A DNA stretch of 64,000 nt from an uncultured Alistipes sp. (GTDB taxonomy: Bacteria > Bacteroidota > Bacteroidia > Bacteroidales > Rikenellaceae), in contig NZ_OZ007039.1 in NCBI RefSeq assembly GCF_963931675.1, forward strand, positions 1,211,657 to 1,275,656. Direction: 5' to 3'. A model generated the notes under the pieces. That model had not been told where the DNA came from, ran no database searches, and saw only the letters and a list, made by a program, of their open reading frames with translations. Each line of letters opens with the position of its first letter. Position 1 is the first letter of the stretch. The position numbers and the translations under genes are program-made. Below, piece by piece: positions 26,323 to 35,850 of the stretch.

Positions 26323-27330
26323 ATGAAGAGAGTGATCGCATGGAGCTTTCTGCTGCTCCTGAGTCTGAATACGTCGGCGGCGCGGCCGCAAGGGCTTCGT
26401 TTCGCGGCCGACGGCACGTTCCGCATCGTACAGTTCACCGACCTGCACCTCGACCCGCAGACTCCGGAGCGGCAGGCCGAAGCGGAGAAGACCTTCGCGC
26501 GCATCGACCGGATCATCCGCACGGAGCGTCCCGACCTGCTGGTCTTCACGGGTGACGTGGTAACGGGCAGCCCGGCTGCGGGGATGTGGCAGCGGCTGCT
26601 CGATACGCTCTCCCGCCGGGGAGTCCCCTACTGCATCGTTCTGGGCAACCACGATGCCGAACAGGATCTCCCGCGTCGGGAGATTGCACGGCTGGTGACC
26701 TCCGCCCCGGGGAGCCTCAACACGCTCGACGCGACGGGCGAGTTGGCCGACGTGGAGCTGCCGGTCGTGGATTCTGCGGCCCGCAAACCGGCGGCCGTAC
26801 TCTACTGCCTCGATTCGCACGACTATTCGACCCTCCCTGGGATCGAAGGATACGGCTGGTTCGAACAGGAGCAGATCGCGTGGCTGCGCGGCCGCTGCGC
26901 GGCCCGCACGTCGGAGAACGGCGGCACGCCGCTTCCGGCGCTGGCGTTCTTCCATATCGCGCTGCCGGAGTACGTGGCGGCGTGGCGGAACCCCGACAAC
27001 TCCCGCATCGGGCGGGCTGCCGAAGAGGAGTGCCCCGGAGTGCTGAATCCGGGGATGTTCGCCGCGATGGCCGAGAGCCGGAGCGTCATGGGGACCTTCG
27101 TGGGGCACGACCACGACATCGACTATCTCGTTGCGGAACAGGGTATCGTCCTCGGTTATGGGCGTTTTTCGGGGGACAATACGACCTACAACAACCTGCG
27201 TCCCGGAGCCCGGGTCATCGTCCTGAGCGAGGGGGTGCGCGGCTTCGAGACCTGGATCCGCGAGGACGACGGCCGCATCGTGGACCACGTCCGGTTCGAA
27301 GGGGGCAAAATCGTCAAGTACAAACAATAA
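26323..27330 (+). CDS. Secreted calcineurin-like metallophosphoesterase
   Basis: The 335-residue protein has a signal peptide (about 1-20) and the full dimetal phosphoesterase motif set: FTDLHLD at 38-44, FTGDVV at 75-80, GNHDAE at 108-113, FFHIALPEY and GHDHD near 265. It resembles purple-acid-phosphatase-like enzymes found in PULs. Probable role: removing phosphate from a periplasmic glycan breakdown product. It is the third distinct phosphoester-hydrolase type in this operon. Confidence 0.88.
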   Translation: MKRVIAWSFLLLLSLNTSAARPQGLRFAADGTFRIVQFTDLHLDPQTPERQAEAEKTFARIDRIIRTERPDLLVFTGDVVTGSPAAGMWQRLLDTLSRRGVPYCIVLGNHDAEQDLPRREIARLVTSAPGSLNTLDATGELADVELPVVDSAARKPAAVLYCLDSHDYSTLPGIEGYGWFEQEQIAWLRGRCAARTSENGGTPLPALAFFHIALPEYVAAWRNPDNSRIGRAAEEECPGVLNPGMFAAMAESRSVMGTFVGHDHDIDYLVAEQGIVLGYGRFSGDNTTYNNLRPGARVIVLSEGVRGFETWIREDDGRIVDHVRFEGGKIVKYKQ

Positions 27331-27337
27331 TCCAGTC

Positions 27338-28162
27338 ATGAGAATCGGCGTAGATTTGGGCGGCACGAACGTTCGTGTCGGATTGGTCGACGAAGGCCGC
27401 ATCGTGCGGCTGATCTCGGAGCCCTGCAAGTCGGACCGTCCGGAGGGGGAGGTCGTGGCGCATATCGTTTCGCTCATCGAGCGAGTGATCGTCCCACGTG
27501 TGACGCACATCGGCATCGGAGTCCCTTCGGTCGTGGATGCGGCCCGGGGGATCGTCTACAACGTCACGGGGATTCCCTCGTGGCAGGAAGTGCACCTCAA
27601 GGAGATGCTCGAAGCGCATTTCGGGATTCCGGTACACGTGAACAACGACTGCAACTGCTTTGCCATGGGGGTTTGCCGCTACGGCGAGGCCCAGGGGTTC
27701 CGCGACGTGGTGTGCGTGGCCCTCGGTACGGGAGTCGGGGCCGGAGTGGTGATCGGCGGCAAGCTCTACTGCGGCTGCAACACGGGGGCGGGTGAGATCG
27801 GCGGCATCCCCTACCTGGACCGCGACTACGAATACTACTGCAGCAGCCGTTTCTTCGTGGGGCGCGGTACGACCGGCAAGGAGGCTTTCGAACGGGCCGT
27901 GGCGGGCGATCCGGAGGCGCTGAAACTCTGGGAGGAGTTCGGCCGGCACGTCGGGCGTCTGGTCATGCTGATCCTCTACGCCTATGACCCCGAGGCGATC
28001 GTCTTCGGCGGGAGCATTTCGCACGCCTTCGACTTCTTCAGCGAGGCGATGCACGCCGAGCTGGCGGAATTCCCCTATGCCAGGACCGTCGAACGGGTGC
28101 GGATCCGCTGTTCGAAAATCGAAAACATCGGGCTTCTGGGAGCCTCGGCCTGTCATGAATAG
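27338..28162 (+). CDS. ROK family sugar kinase
   Basis: The 274-residue cytoplasmic protein has the phosphate-binding motif VDLGGTNVRVGL at the N-terminus, NNDCN with the likely catalytic Asp, and ALGTGVGAGVV. The classical ROK zinc-binding CxCGxxGC cluster is not present. It should phosphorylate a released sugar such as mannose, glucose or an N-acetylhexosamine. It lacks a signal peptide, unlike its operon neighbours, so it handles the imported monosaccharide. Confidence 0.9.
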   Translation: MRIGVDLGGTNVRVGLVDEGRIVRLISEPCKSDRPEGEVVAHIVSLIERVIVPRVTHIGIGVPSVVDAARGIVYNVTGIPSWQEVHLKEMLEAHFGIPVHVNNDCNCFAMGVCRYGEAQGFRDVVCVALGTGVGAGVVIGGKLYCGCNTGAGEIGGIPYLDRDYEYYCSSRFFVGRGTTGKEAFERAVAGDPEALKLWEEFGRHVGRLVMLILYAYDPEAIVFGGSISHAFDFFSEAMHAELAEFPYARTVERVRIRCSKIENIGLLGASACHE

Positions 28163-29900
28163 CGGGGTGCACAGATCGCCGGGAATGGCGTGGGGACGGA
28201 GTGCCGGCGGGCGGGATTTCAGTGCGCGGGGTGCTCTGTTGGGCGGAGTGCTCCTTGTGGCTGCGGCCCTCCTGGCTTCGGGATGCGGCCGCGTGATCCG
28301 CGCGGAACGCCCCGTGGAGGTGACGCCGCGCCCCGTGGAGGTGGTCGAAGGCGAGGGTGTTTTCCGGCTTACGGCCCGGGTGCCCTACTGGATGCCCGGA
28401 GAGGAGCCCGGTGGAGAGACCGGTGAAGGGACTGTTGCGGGGATGGAAGCTGTAGGCGAGGCGTTCGTCGAACTCTTGACGCCTTGCTTCGGGCAGCCGC
28501 CGGTCCGGGCCGAACGCCTCCCGGAACGGGGCGGTATCCGGTTCGAGATCTGCGATACGCTGGGTGCCGGGGCCTATTGCCTTGAGGTGACGCGCGAGGG
28601 GATCGGAATTCGCTCGGGTGATGCCGCCGGGGCGTTCTATGCCGTGCAGACGCTGCGTCAGCTGCTGCCGCCCGGGGCGCTCAGCCCCGGCGGACCGGTG
28701 CGGGCCGTCGAGATCCCCGAGGTGCGCATTGTCGACCGACCCTGCATGGCCTATCGGGGGCTCATGCTCGATGTGGCCCGCCACTTCTTCACGGTCGACG
28801 AGGTGAAGCGCACGATCGACCTGATGGCCCTCCACAAGATGAACGTCTTCCACTGGCATCTGACCGACGACCAGGGCTGGCGCATCGAGATCCGCCGCTA
28901 TCCCGAACTGACACGGGTCGGGTCGGTGCGACGCCGGACGCTGATCGGCAAGGATCCCGGCGGCGAATACGACGAGTCGTGCCGCTACGACGAGACCCCC
29001 TATGGCGGCTATTATACACAGGAGCAGATCCGCGAGGTGGTGGACTATGCCGCCCGGCGCTTCATTACGGTGATCCCCGAGATCGAGTTCCCGGGGCATG
29101 CCGTGGCGGCCCTGGCCTCGTATCCCTGGCTGAGCTGTACGGGCGAGCGTTACGAGGTGCGCCAGACGTGGGACATTGACGACCGGGTCTTCTGCCCGGG
29201 GCGCGAGTCGACCTTCGAATTCATCGAGGGGGTCCTCTCCGAGGTGCTGGAACTCTTCCCGTCGGAATATATCCACATCGGCGGGGACGAGTGCCCGACG
29301 AAGATGTGGGCCCGCTGTGGACACTGTCAGGCACGGATGCGGGCGGAGGGTATTGACGACCTGCGGGGGCTCCAGGGCTATGCCACGGCCCGGGTCGAAC
29401 GCTTCCTGCAGGCGCACGGCCGGCAGCTGATCGGCTGGGACGAGATTCTCGAAAGCGGGGTGACCCCGACCGCCGTCGTGATGTCCTGGCGCGGTACCGA
29501 AGGGGGCGTCCGTGCCGCCCGGCAGGGTAACCGGGTGGTCATGTCGCCCTCGACCTATTGTTACTTCGACTATTACCAGACGGAGGATACCGCCTCCGAA
29601 CCCCTGGCCTGGGGCGGCTGCCTCCCGCTCGAAAAGGTCTATGCGTTCGATCCGTATGAAGGGCTCGACGAACGGGAACGGGCCTGCGTCCTGGGGGTTC
29701 AGGCCAATCTCTGGACCGAATACATCCCCGATTTCGGGCAGGCGCAGTACATGCTGCTGCCGCGGTTGAGCGCCCTGGCCGAGGTCGGGTGGAGCCTCGA
29801 CCGCAAGGATCCGGCCGATTACCGGAGGCGTCTCGCCCGGCTGGCCCGCTGCTACGATGCCGCCGGTTTCCGCTATGCACGGCACGGTTTCGGGGAGTGA
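28155..29900 (+). CDS. GH20 beta-N-acetylhexosaminidase, lipoprotein
   Basis: The 581-residue protein has a lipoprotein-type signal (ALLASGC) after a long N-terminal region, a GH20 N-terminal domain to about residue 190, then the TIM-barrel. The catalytic Asp-Glu pair is at 378-379 in HIGGDECP. It removes terminal beta-linked GlcNAc or GalNAc. The chosen ATG overlaps the ROK gene by eight bases; ATG 28185 (MAWGR) would give a shorter signal region and is also plausible. It is the last gene of the enzyme operon. Confidence 0.93.
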   Translation: MNSGVHRSPGMAWGRSAGGRDFSARGALLGGVLLVAAALLASGCGRVIRAERPVEVTPRPVEVVEGEGVFRLTARVPYWMPGEEPGGETGEGTVAGMEAVGEAFVELLTPCFGQPPVRAERLPERGGIRFEICDTLGAGAYCLEVTREGIGIRSGDAAGAFYAVQTLRQLLPPGALSPGGPVRAVEIPEVRIVDRPCMAYRGLMLDVARHFFTVDEVKRTIDLMALHKMNVFHWHLTDDQGWRIEIRRYPELTRVGSVRRRTLIGKDPGGEYDESCRYDETPYGGYYTQEQIREVVDYAARRFITVIPEIEFPGHAVAALASYPWLSCTGERYEVRQTWDIDDRVFCPGRESTFEFIEGVLSEVLELFPSEYIHIGGDECPTKMWARCGHCQARMRAEGIDDLRGLQGYATARVERFLQAHGRQLIGWDEILESGVTPTAVVMSWRGTEGGVRAARQGNRVVMSPSTYCYFDYYQTEDTASEPLAWGGCLPLEKVYAFDPYEGLDERERACVLGVQANLWTEYIPDFGQAQYMLLPRLSALAEVGWSLDRKDPADYRRRLARLARCYDAAGFRYARHGFGE

Positions 29901-29930
29901 TTCCCGCCGTTCCGACCCGGCTGGTGTGCA

Positions 29931-29960
29931 GATCTGCGTAATATGAGGACTATATTACGC
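29931..29960 (+). promoter_or_regulatory. Candidate operator of the susCD operon (copy 2 of shared element)
   Basis: GATCTGCGTAATATGAGGA is followed by a segment ending ACGC. It contains a perfect 9-bp inverted repeat, GCGTAATAT-N7-ATATTACGC (29936-29960), and matches copy 1 at 18862 in 22 of 30 positions. It ends 31 nt upstream of the susC -7 element, the same distance as copy 1. Confidence 0.62.
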
Positions 29961-29991
29961 GAAATGCGTCCATTTCCATTGTAAGAGTTTA

Positions 29992-29999
29992 TAAATTTG
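29992..29999 (+). promoter_or_regulatory. Candidate -7 element for the susCD operon
   Basis: TAAATTTG is an exact TAnnTTTG match. It implies an AT-rich leader of about 140 nt before susC, with a run of short A and T tracts around 30060-30110. Confidence 0.55.
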
Positions 30000-30148
30000 A
30001 ATATCGGAAAGTGTAAACTGATCCCGACAGGGCATATTATGCGCTTTTGTTTGGAATATTATTAAAAAAATAATTAAAAAATATTAAAAAATTTTTGAAA
30101 AACGATCTCTTCTCAAGACTTCTCTAATTAACTATTAACCTTAACTCT

Positions 30149-33100
30149 ATGGAAATGAATTCGACACTTTCAGAGAAGAAGTGGAGATTCCTCCGCGTTC
30201 TTCTGATGAGTCTGCTGTTGGGCATGCTCATGCTTCCTGTTGAGGCCCAGAACCGGGTGACGGTTTCGGGACGCTTGACCGATACGGGCCAGAACCCGTT
30301 GATTGGCGCCTCGGTCATCGAACAGGGGACGACCAACGGCGTCACGACCGATGTCGACGGCCGTTATACGATTTCGGTGAATGCCGACGCCGTGCTGGAA
30401 TTCTCGTTCATCGGCTACAAGACGCAGGCCGTCCAGGTGATGAACCGCACGCAGATTGATGTGGTCATGGAGGATGACGCCATGATGATCGGCGAGGTCG
30501 TGGCCATCGGCTACGGCTCGCAGCGCAAGGAGGACCTCTCGATGGCCGTGACCACCGTCAAGGTCGACGATGCCGCCCGCAGCCGCGCCTCCGACCTCGG
30601 TACCCTCCTCCAGGGCCGCATGCCGGGTGTCACGATCATGCAGTCCGGCGACCCGATGCAGAAGGCTTCGTTCTCCATCCGCGGCCGCGGCTCGAAGGGC
30701 AACGACCAGGGCACCGAGCGCGGTAACGACGGTCCCACCTCGGGTGACGGCGTGCTGGTGGTTGTCGACGGCGTGCCCAACGCCCCCTACATGGTTGAGG
30801 ACATCGAGACCATCACCGTCCTGAAGGATGCCGCCTCGGCCGCCATCTACGGTGCATCAGTCGGATCGAGCGGCGTCGTGCTCATTACGACCCGCCAGGC
30901 CGAGGCCGGCAAGACGCGCGTCAATGTCAACGTCTCGCTCGGTTTCGAACGCTCGATGAACCTCCCCACGATGCTCAATGCCCAGCAGTTCTGCGACGTA
31001 TGGGCCAAGGCCGTGTCGAATTCGGCCAACGGCTCGCTGCCGAACCTGGCCAACCCCGAAGTCTATGCCGGTGCCAACGTGACGCGCACCGACTGGCTCG
31101 ACGAGATCTTCCGGACCGGCCTCACCCAGCACTACGGGGTCTCGATCAGCGGCGGCACCGAGAAACTGCAGTCGATCCTCTCGGTCACCTACGACGACAA
31201 GGAGGGTACGCTGCTCAATACCTGGAGCCAGACCCTCGGCGCCAAACTCCATACGACGTTCAAGCCCGTCAAGTGGCTGAAGCTCTCCGAGCGCGTCTCG
31301 TTCGAGTACTCCAACGGCCAGGGCAATGTCAACACGTCGCACACCGGCCCGATCCTCGGTGCCATGTGGTTCCCTGCCTCGGCCTCGGTCTATGACCGCG
31401 ATGCCGACGGCAACATCGTCTACGACAGCTACGGCAAACCCAAGTACGGCGGCATCGCCTCGTCGGCCGACATGGCCGCCGGCGTCACCGGCCCGAACAT
31501 CGTCAACCCGGTAGCCCAGCTTGAGACCATGCGCCGCCGCTATCCCCGCACGAAGGTCTTCTCGACCACCTCGCTGGAGATCAAGCCCATCACCGAGCTG
31601 ACCATCAAGTCGGAGTTCACGGCCGACCTCGATACGCGCGAGGAGGACGAATTCTCGCCCGCCATCGACGTGCCGGGCGGCTCGACCACCGGTACGCGCG
31701 ACCAGTACTACTTCAACAACTTCCACACGCTGTGGGAGACCACCGCCACCTATGCCCAGGTCTTCGGACGCCACCACATCAGCGCCATGGCCGGCTTCAC
31801 GACCGACTACCAGAAGAACCACTACCGCGAATACCGCACCAAGGGGTATATCGACGCCACGGACAACAACATGGTCTGGGACTCGGCCGACGAATGGGCC
31901 AGCAACCCCTCGGAGACGCTGCGTGACTACGCGATGGTTTCGGTTCTGGGCCGTATCGGCTATTCGTTCGACGACCGCTACTTCCTGGTCGGCAGCATCC
32001 GCCGCGACGCCTCGTCGAAACTCCCCTCCGCGAAGAACTACGACTGGTTCCCCTCGGTGTCGGGCTCGTGGAAAATCTCCTCGGAGAAGTTCTTCCAGAA
32101 CTCCTCGCTCACGAAGGTCTTCGACCTGGTCAAGCTGCGCGCCGGTTGGGGTAAGGTCGGCAACGTGACCCTCTACTCGCTGCCCAACCCCACGCAGATC
32201 CCGCTGCTGACCTACACGGACGGCTCACTCATCGGCGGAAATACCGTCTACGGTACCTATCTGGAGACGATCGCCAACACCAACGCCACGTGGGAGACCA
32301 CCGTACAGACCAGCGTCGGTCTCGACCTGACGATGTTCCAGAACAAACTCGAGTTCAGCGCCGACTACTATTATAAGGAGACGCGCGACCTGATCGACTA
32401 CATCCCGACGCCTTCGCAGATCGGTGTGGAGAACCCGCCCCTGGGCAATATGGGCAAGGTTATCAACCGCGGTTGGGAGTTCTCGGCCTCGTACAAGAAC
32501 AGCGCTGCCGACGGCAGGTTCAACTACAACGTCTGGGGTACCTTCTCGGTCAACAAGGGCTGGGTCGATGACTACGGAGCCCAGAAGATCGTGCAGCACA
32601 ACAACCCGAACATCAACAGTACGCCGATCCTCTACTCGGCCGCCGGCTACCCGTGGTACTCCTACTACATCTACCGCACCGACGGCATCTTCCGCTCGCA
32701 GGAGGAGATCGACCGCTACGTGAGCAAGAACGCCGAGACGGGTGAGGTGACCCAGGTGCAGCCCAACGCCAAGGTCGGTGACCTGAAGTTTGTCGATACG
32801 AACGGCGACGGCGTGATTACGGACGACGACAAGGTGCTGACGGGCTGCTACACCCCCAAACAGACCTATTCGTTCGGCGGTTCGTTCGACTGGAAGGGAT
32901 TCGACTTCAGCATCATGTTCCAGGGCGTGGCCGGCAACTACATCTACAACGGTACGAAGCAGATGGCCATGAACGGCCGTCAGGACATGGGCAACCTGAT
33001 CTCCGATGTCTTCAACACGTGGGATTTCAACCCCTCGGGCAGCGAGTACCCGCGTCTGGGCATCGTCGAGGATGACAACGGCAACTACGTGAAGTTCTCG

Positions 33101-33349
33101 GACATCTTCCTTGAGAAGGGCGACTACCTGCGACTGAAGAACATTACGCTGGGTTATACGCTCCCGAAACACATCACCCGCCACATCGGCCTCGAAAAGG
33201 GCTCGCTGCGTGTCTACATGAGCATCGACAATGTGGCTACGATCACCGGTTATTCGGGCATCGACCCCGAAGTCGGGAACTACGGTGTCGACGCCGGTGT
33301 CTATCCCGTATCGCGTTTCTTTAACTTTGGTGTAAACGTCAACTTCTAA
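30149..33349 (+). CDS. SusC/RagA family TonB-linked outer-membrane transporter
   Basis: The 1066-residue protein has a signal peptide ending near VEAQN, a carboxypeptidase-like regulatory domain (VTVSGRLTDTGQNPLIGASV), a plug domain with the VLKDAASAAIYGASVGSSGV signature, and a C-terminal barrel ending in VSRFFNFGVNVNF. It imports glycan fragments together with its SusD lid, driven by TonB. An alternative ATG lies six bases later. It has its own promoter and operator-like element, separate from the enzyme operon. Confidence 0.96.
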   Translation: MEMNSTLSEKKWRFLRVLLMSLLLGMLMLPVEAQNRVTVSGRLTDTGQNPLIGASVIEQGTTNGVTTDVDGRYTISVNADAVLEFSFIGYKTQAVQVMNRTQIDVVMEDDAMMIGEVVAIGYGSQRKEDLSMAVTTVKVDDAARSRASDLGTLLQGRMPGVTIMQSGDPMQKASFSIRGRGSKGNDQGTERGNDGPTSGDGVLVVVDGVPNAPYMVEDIETITVLKDAASAAIYGASVGSSGVVLITTRQAEAGKTRVNVNVSLGFERSMNLPTMLNAQQFCDVWAKAVSNSANGSLPNLANPEVYAGANVTRTDWLDEIFRTGLTQHYGVSISGGTEKLQSILSVTYDDKEGTLLNTWSQTLGAKLHTTFKPVKWLKLSERVSFEYSNGQGNVNTSHTGPILGAMWFPASASVYDRDADGNIVYDSYGKPKYGGIASSADMAAGVTGPNIVNPVAQLETMRRRYPRTKVFSTTSLEIKPITELTIKSEFTADLDTREEDEFSPAIDVPGGSTTGTRDQYYFNNFHTLWETTATYAQVFGRHHISAMAGFTTDYQKNHYREYRTKGYIDATDNNMVWDSADEWASNPSETLRDYAMVSVLGRIGYSFDDRYFLVGSIRRDASSKLPSAKNYDWFPSVSGSWKISSEKFFQNSSLTKVFDLVKLRAGWGKVGNVTLYSLPNPTQIPLLTYTDGSLIGGNTVYGTYLETIANTNATWETTVQTSVGLDLTMFQNKLEFSADYYYKETRDLIDYIPTPSQIGVENPPLGNMGKVINRGWEFSASYKNSAADGRFNYNVWGTFSVNKGWVDDYGAQKIVQHNNPNINSTPILYSAAGYPWYSYYIYRTDGIFRSQEEIDRYVSKNAETGEVTQVQPNAKVGDLKFVDTNGDGVITDDDKVLTGCYTPKQTYSFGGSFDWKGFDFSIMFQGVAGNYIYNGTKQMAMNGRQDMGNLISDVFNTWDFNPSGSEYPRLGIVEDDNGNYVKFSDIFLEKGDYLRLKNITLGYTLPKHITRHIGLEKGSLRVYMSIDNVATITGYSGIDPEVGNYGVDAGVYPVSRFFNFGVNVNF

Positions 33350-33363
33350 ACTACAAATCGACC

Positions 33364-34989
33364 ATGAAAAAGATATTGTTAAGTATTTGTCTGGCCGTCA
33401 GCGTATTCGCTCTTTCGGGCTGCGCCGACTTCCTCGACCGTGAGCCCTATGGCCGCGACACGTCGTGGAAAACCGACGAGGATGTCATGAAGGCCGTCTA
33501 TGCGCTCTACTATTTCGTGTCGCCGCACTGGAGCGAGGAGATCTGCGGCCGCGGGCACATGTGGTTCGAGTGTGCGAGCGACAACGTGCTGATCGGTCGT
33601 GACCGCCCGGCCGTGGACGAGATCCGCGAATTCCGCATGTCGCCCTCCAACGACCAGGATGTCAAGAATGTCTGGGGCGTCATGTACCAGAACGTCGCCA
33701 AGGCCAACAACATCATCAAGCTGGTGCCGGATCTGAGCGTCTCCGAGTCGGTCAAGCACCTGGCGGTCGGTACGGCCTACTTCTTCCGCGGCTTCTCGAT
33801 GCTGTGGATGGTCCCCTACTACGGTGACGACACGAACGGCGGTATCCCCATCATCCTCGACACGACGCCGATGGACGAGATGGACTCCCCGCGTCCGGAC
33901 CATGTGCTGAAGAACTACGACCAGATCATCGCCGACTTCCGCCGTGCCGCCGAGGAGCTGCCTTACTTCTCCGAGCTTTCGGCCTCGCAGTACGGCCTGC
34001 CGCACAAGGCGGCCGCCTGGGCCTTTGCCGCCCGTGCCGCCCTCTATGCCGCACAGTATGACGCCTCGTACTACAACACGGTCATCGAGATGTGCAACCA
34101 GGTCATGGGAATGACCGGCGCCGACAAGCGCTCGCTCTACATCGACCCGAACGACAAGTCGAAATCCTTCGCCAACCTCTGGCGCAAGGAGCAGAACCAC
34201 AGCTCGGAGTATATTTTCTCGCTGGAGGGCGATGCCACCAACGGCGCCCGCTACCACGGTGCGACGTTCGTGAATGCCGGCTGGGGCCTCTACAACACGT
34301 GGGGATACTACACGCCGAGCCTGGAGCTTTGGAATGCCTTCGAGGAGGGTGACCAGCGCCGCGAGGCCACGATCCTCTACCCGGGCAACCACGTGAAGTT
34401 CATGGGCCGCGACATCACCTTCGGCGGCTATTGCACGGACGGTTCGATCTCCTCCTACACCACCAGCCACGTGTCGGCCGGACTCATCAACCAGAAGTTT
34501 ATCTCGCCCTGGGAGACGGGCAGCTACACGGAGGTGTCAAGCCAGCGCGACAAACTCTGGAATACGCTCAACGTCTGCCTGATGCGTTATGCAGACGTGC
34601 TGCTGATGAAGGCCGAGGCGCTGATCTGGACCCAGGGTGAGGGCAACGGCGAGGCCAAGGAGCTGCTTGGCGACATCCGCGAGCGTGCCGGGCTGCCCCG
34701 TGAGAATGCGGCCACGAAGGCCGAGCTGCAGAACCAGCGCCGTTGCGAGCTGGCCTTCGAGTTCCAGCCCAGCCGCCATATCGACGTGATCCGCTGGGGC
34801 CTGGCCCAGGAGTACTATGCGAAACCGCTGCACAGCGTGGTTTCGAAGATGGTCGACGGCCAGATCAAGACCGAAGAGGTGGAGGTCTATCCGGGCCGTA
34901 CCTTCAATCCGACCTACAACAAGGTGTTCCCCATTCCGGAAACGGCTTTCAACGGAACGGTGAACCTCAAGCAGAACAAGGGCTATTAA
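33364..34989 (+). CDS. SusD/RagB family surface glycan-binding lipoprotein
   Basis: The 541-residue lipoprotein (lipobox ALSGC, Cys about residue 20) has the helical SusD fold, with VGTAYFFRGFSMLWMVPYYGD in the N-terminal part and LLGDIRERAGLP and RRCELAFEFQPSRHIDVIRWG in the C-terminal part. It caps the SusC barrel at the cell surface and binds the imported glycan. Fourteen bases separate it from susC. Confidence 0.95.
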   Translation: MKKILLSICLAVSVFALSGCADFLDREPYGRDTSWKTDEDVMKAVYALYYFVSPHWSEEICGRGHMWFECASDNVLIGRDRPAVDEIREFRMSPSNDQDVKNVWGVMYQNVAKANNIIKLVPDLSVSESVKHLAVGTAYFFRGFSMLWMVPYYGDDTNGGIPIILDTTPMDEMDSPRPDHVLKNYDQIIADFRRAAEELPYFSELSASQYGLPHKAAAWAFAARAALYAAQYDASYYNTVIEMCNQVMGMTGADKRSLYIDPNDKSKSFANLWRKEQNHSSEYIFSLEGDATNGARYHGATFVNAGWGLYNTWGYYTPSLELWNAFEEGDQRREATILYPGNHVKFMGRDITFGGYCTDGSISSYTTSHVSAGLINQKFISPWETGSYTEVSSQRDKLWNTLNVCLMRYADVLLMKAEALIWTQGEGNGEAKELLGDIRERAGLPRENAATKAELQNQRRCELAFEFQPSRHIDVIRWGLAQEYYAKPLHSVVSKMVDGQIKTEEVEVYPGRTFNPTYNKVFPIPETAFNGTVNLKQNKGY

Positions 34990-35012
34990 CCGATTGATAA
35001 ATAGAGACAGTC

Positions 35013-35828
35013 ATGAAAATCAACAAGATATTGGGGGCGATGCTCCTCCTGGGGGCGATGCTCCCGCTGGCAGGGGCCCAGGCCCAGACCTTGCGGCTGA
35101 AATGTATGTCGTGGAACGTCAAGGCCCTGGAGCTGGCGGACAATACCAATGTGACGCGCGACATCACGCGCTTCGTGGATGCCATCCGGCAGGAGAATCC
35201 CGACATCGTATGTTTCAACGAGTTCGAGACCGCCAGCGGTCTGATGAGCTCGAAGGAGAAGCTGACCGAATTTGCCCAAGAGCTCGGCATGTTCCCCTTC
35301 TTCATCTGGTCCTATGACAAGGACAACGGCTACTACGGGAACGGCATCCTGTCGAAGTACCCGATCGTCAACTCGAAATCGGTCCTGCTCGGCAAGTACA
35401 CGGGTGCCGACCAGCGTTCGGTGGGTTGGGCCGACATCCTGGTGCCGACGGATGCCAACCCCGACGGGGTAAAGGTCCGGGTCATCTGTACCCACCTCGA
35501 CGCCTTCGGCGGCGACGAGACCTGCTTCGAGCAGGCCAAGGAGGTGATTGCCGATGCAGTGGTCCCCGCTACGCAGGCCGGCATCCCGTCGGTGCTCATG
35601 GGTGACATGAACTGCGGCCCGTCGACGGAAGCCATCAAGGAGTATCAGAAATACGGTACGAAGCTCTGCAACAACGCCGCCACCTTCGGCGGGTACAGCA
35701 AACTCGACTATTTCCTCTCCTTCCCGGCCGGTGAATGGAACTGCACGGATTTCAAGGTGCTCAATACCGGCGATTATCCCAACCTCTCGGACCACTTCCC
35801 CATTATCGGTACGGCCGTATTGAAATAA
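35013..35828 (+). CDS. Secreted EEP-superfamily phosphodiesterase/phosphatase
   Basis: The 271-residue protein has a signal peptide (cut near AQAQT) and the EEP motifs MSWNVKAL, FNEFETA, ICTHLDAFGG, MGDMNCGPS and LSDHFPI. It is the second EEP enzyme of the locus but is only distantly similar to the first, and it has no lipobox. Co-transcription with susCD suggests it acts on the imported ligand, possibly a phosphodiester. Nuclease activity is the main alternative. Confidence 0.88.
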   Translation: MKINKILGAMLLLGAMLPLAGAQAQTLRLKCMSWNVKALELADNTNVTRDITRFVDAIRQENPDIVCFNEFETASGLMSSKEKLTEFAQELGMFPFFIWSYDKDNGYYGNGILSKYPIVNSKSVLLGKYTGADQRSVGWADILVPTDANPDGVKVRVICTHLDAFGGDETCFEQAKEVIADAVVPATQAGIPSVLMGDMNCGPSTEAIKEYQKYGTKLCNNAATFGGYSKLDYFLSFPAGEWNCTDFKVLNTGDYPNLSDHFPIIGTAVLK

Positions 35829-35850
35829 CTAACCGAAACAGACTGAAACG

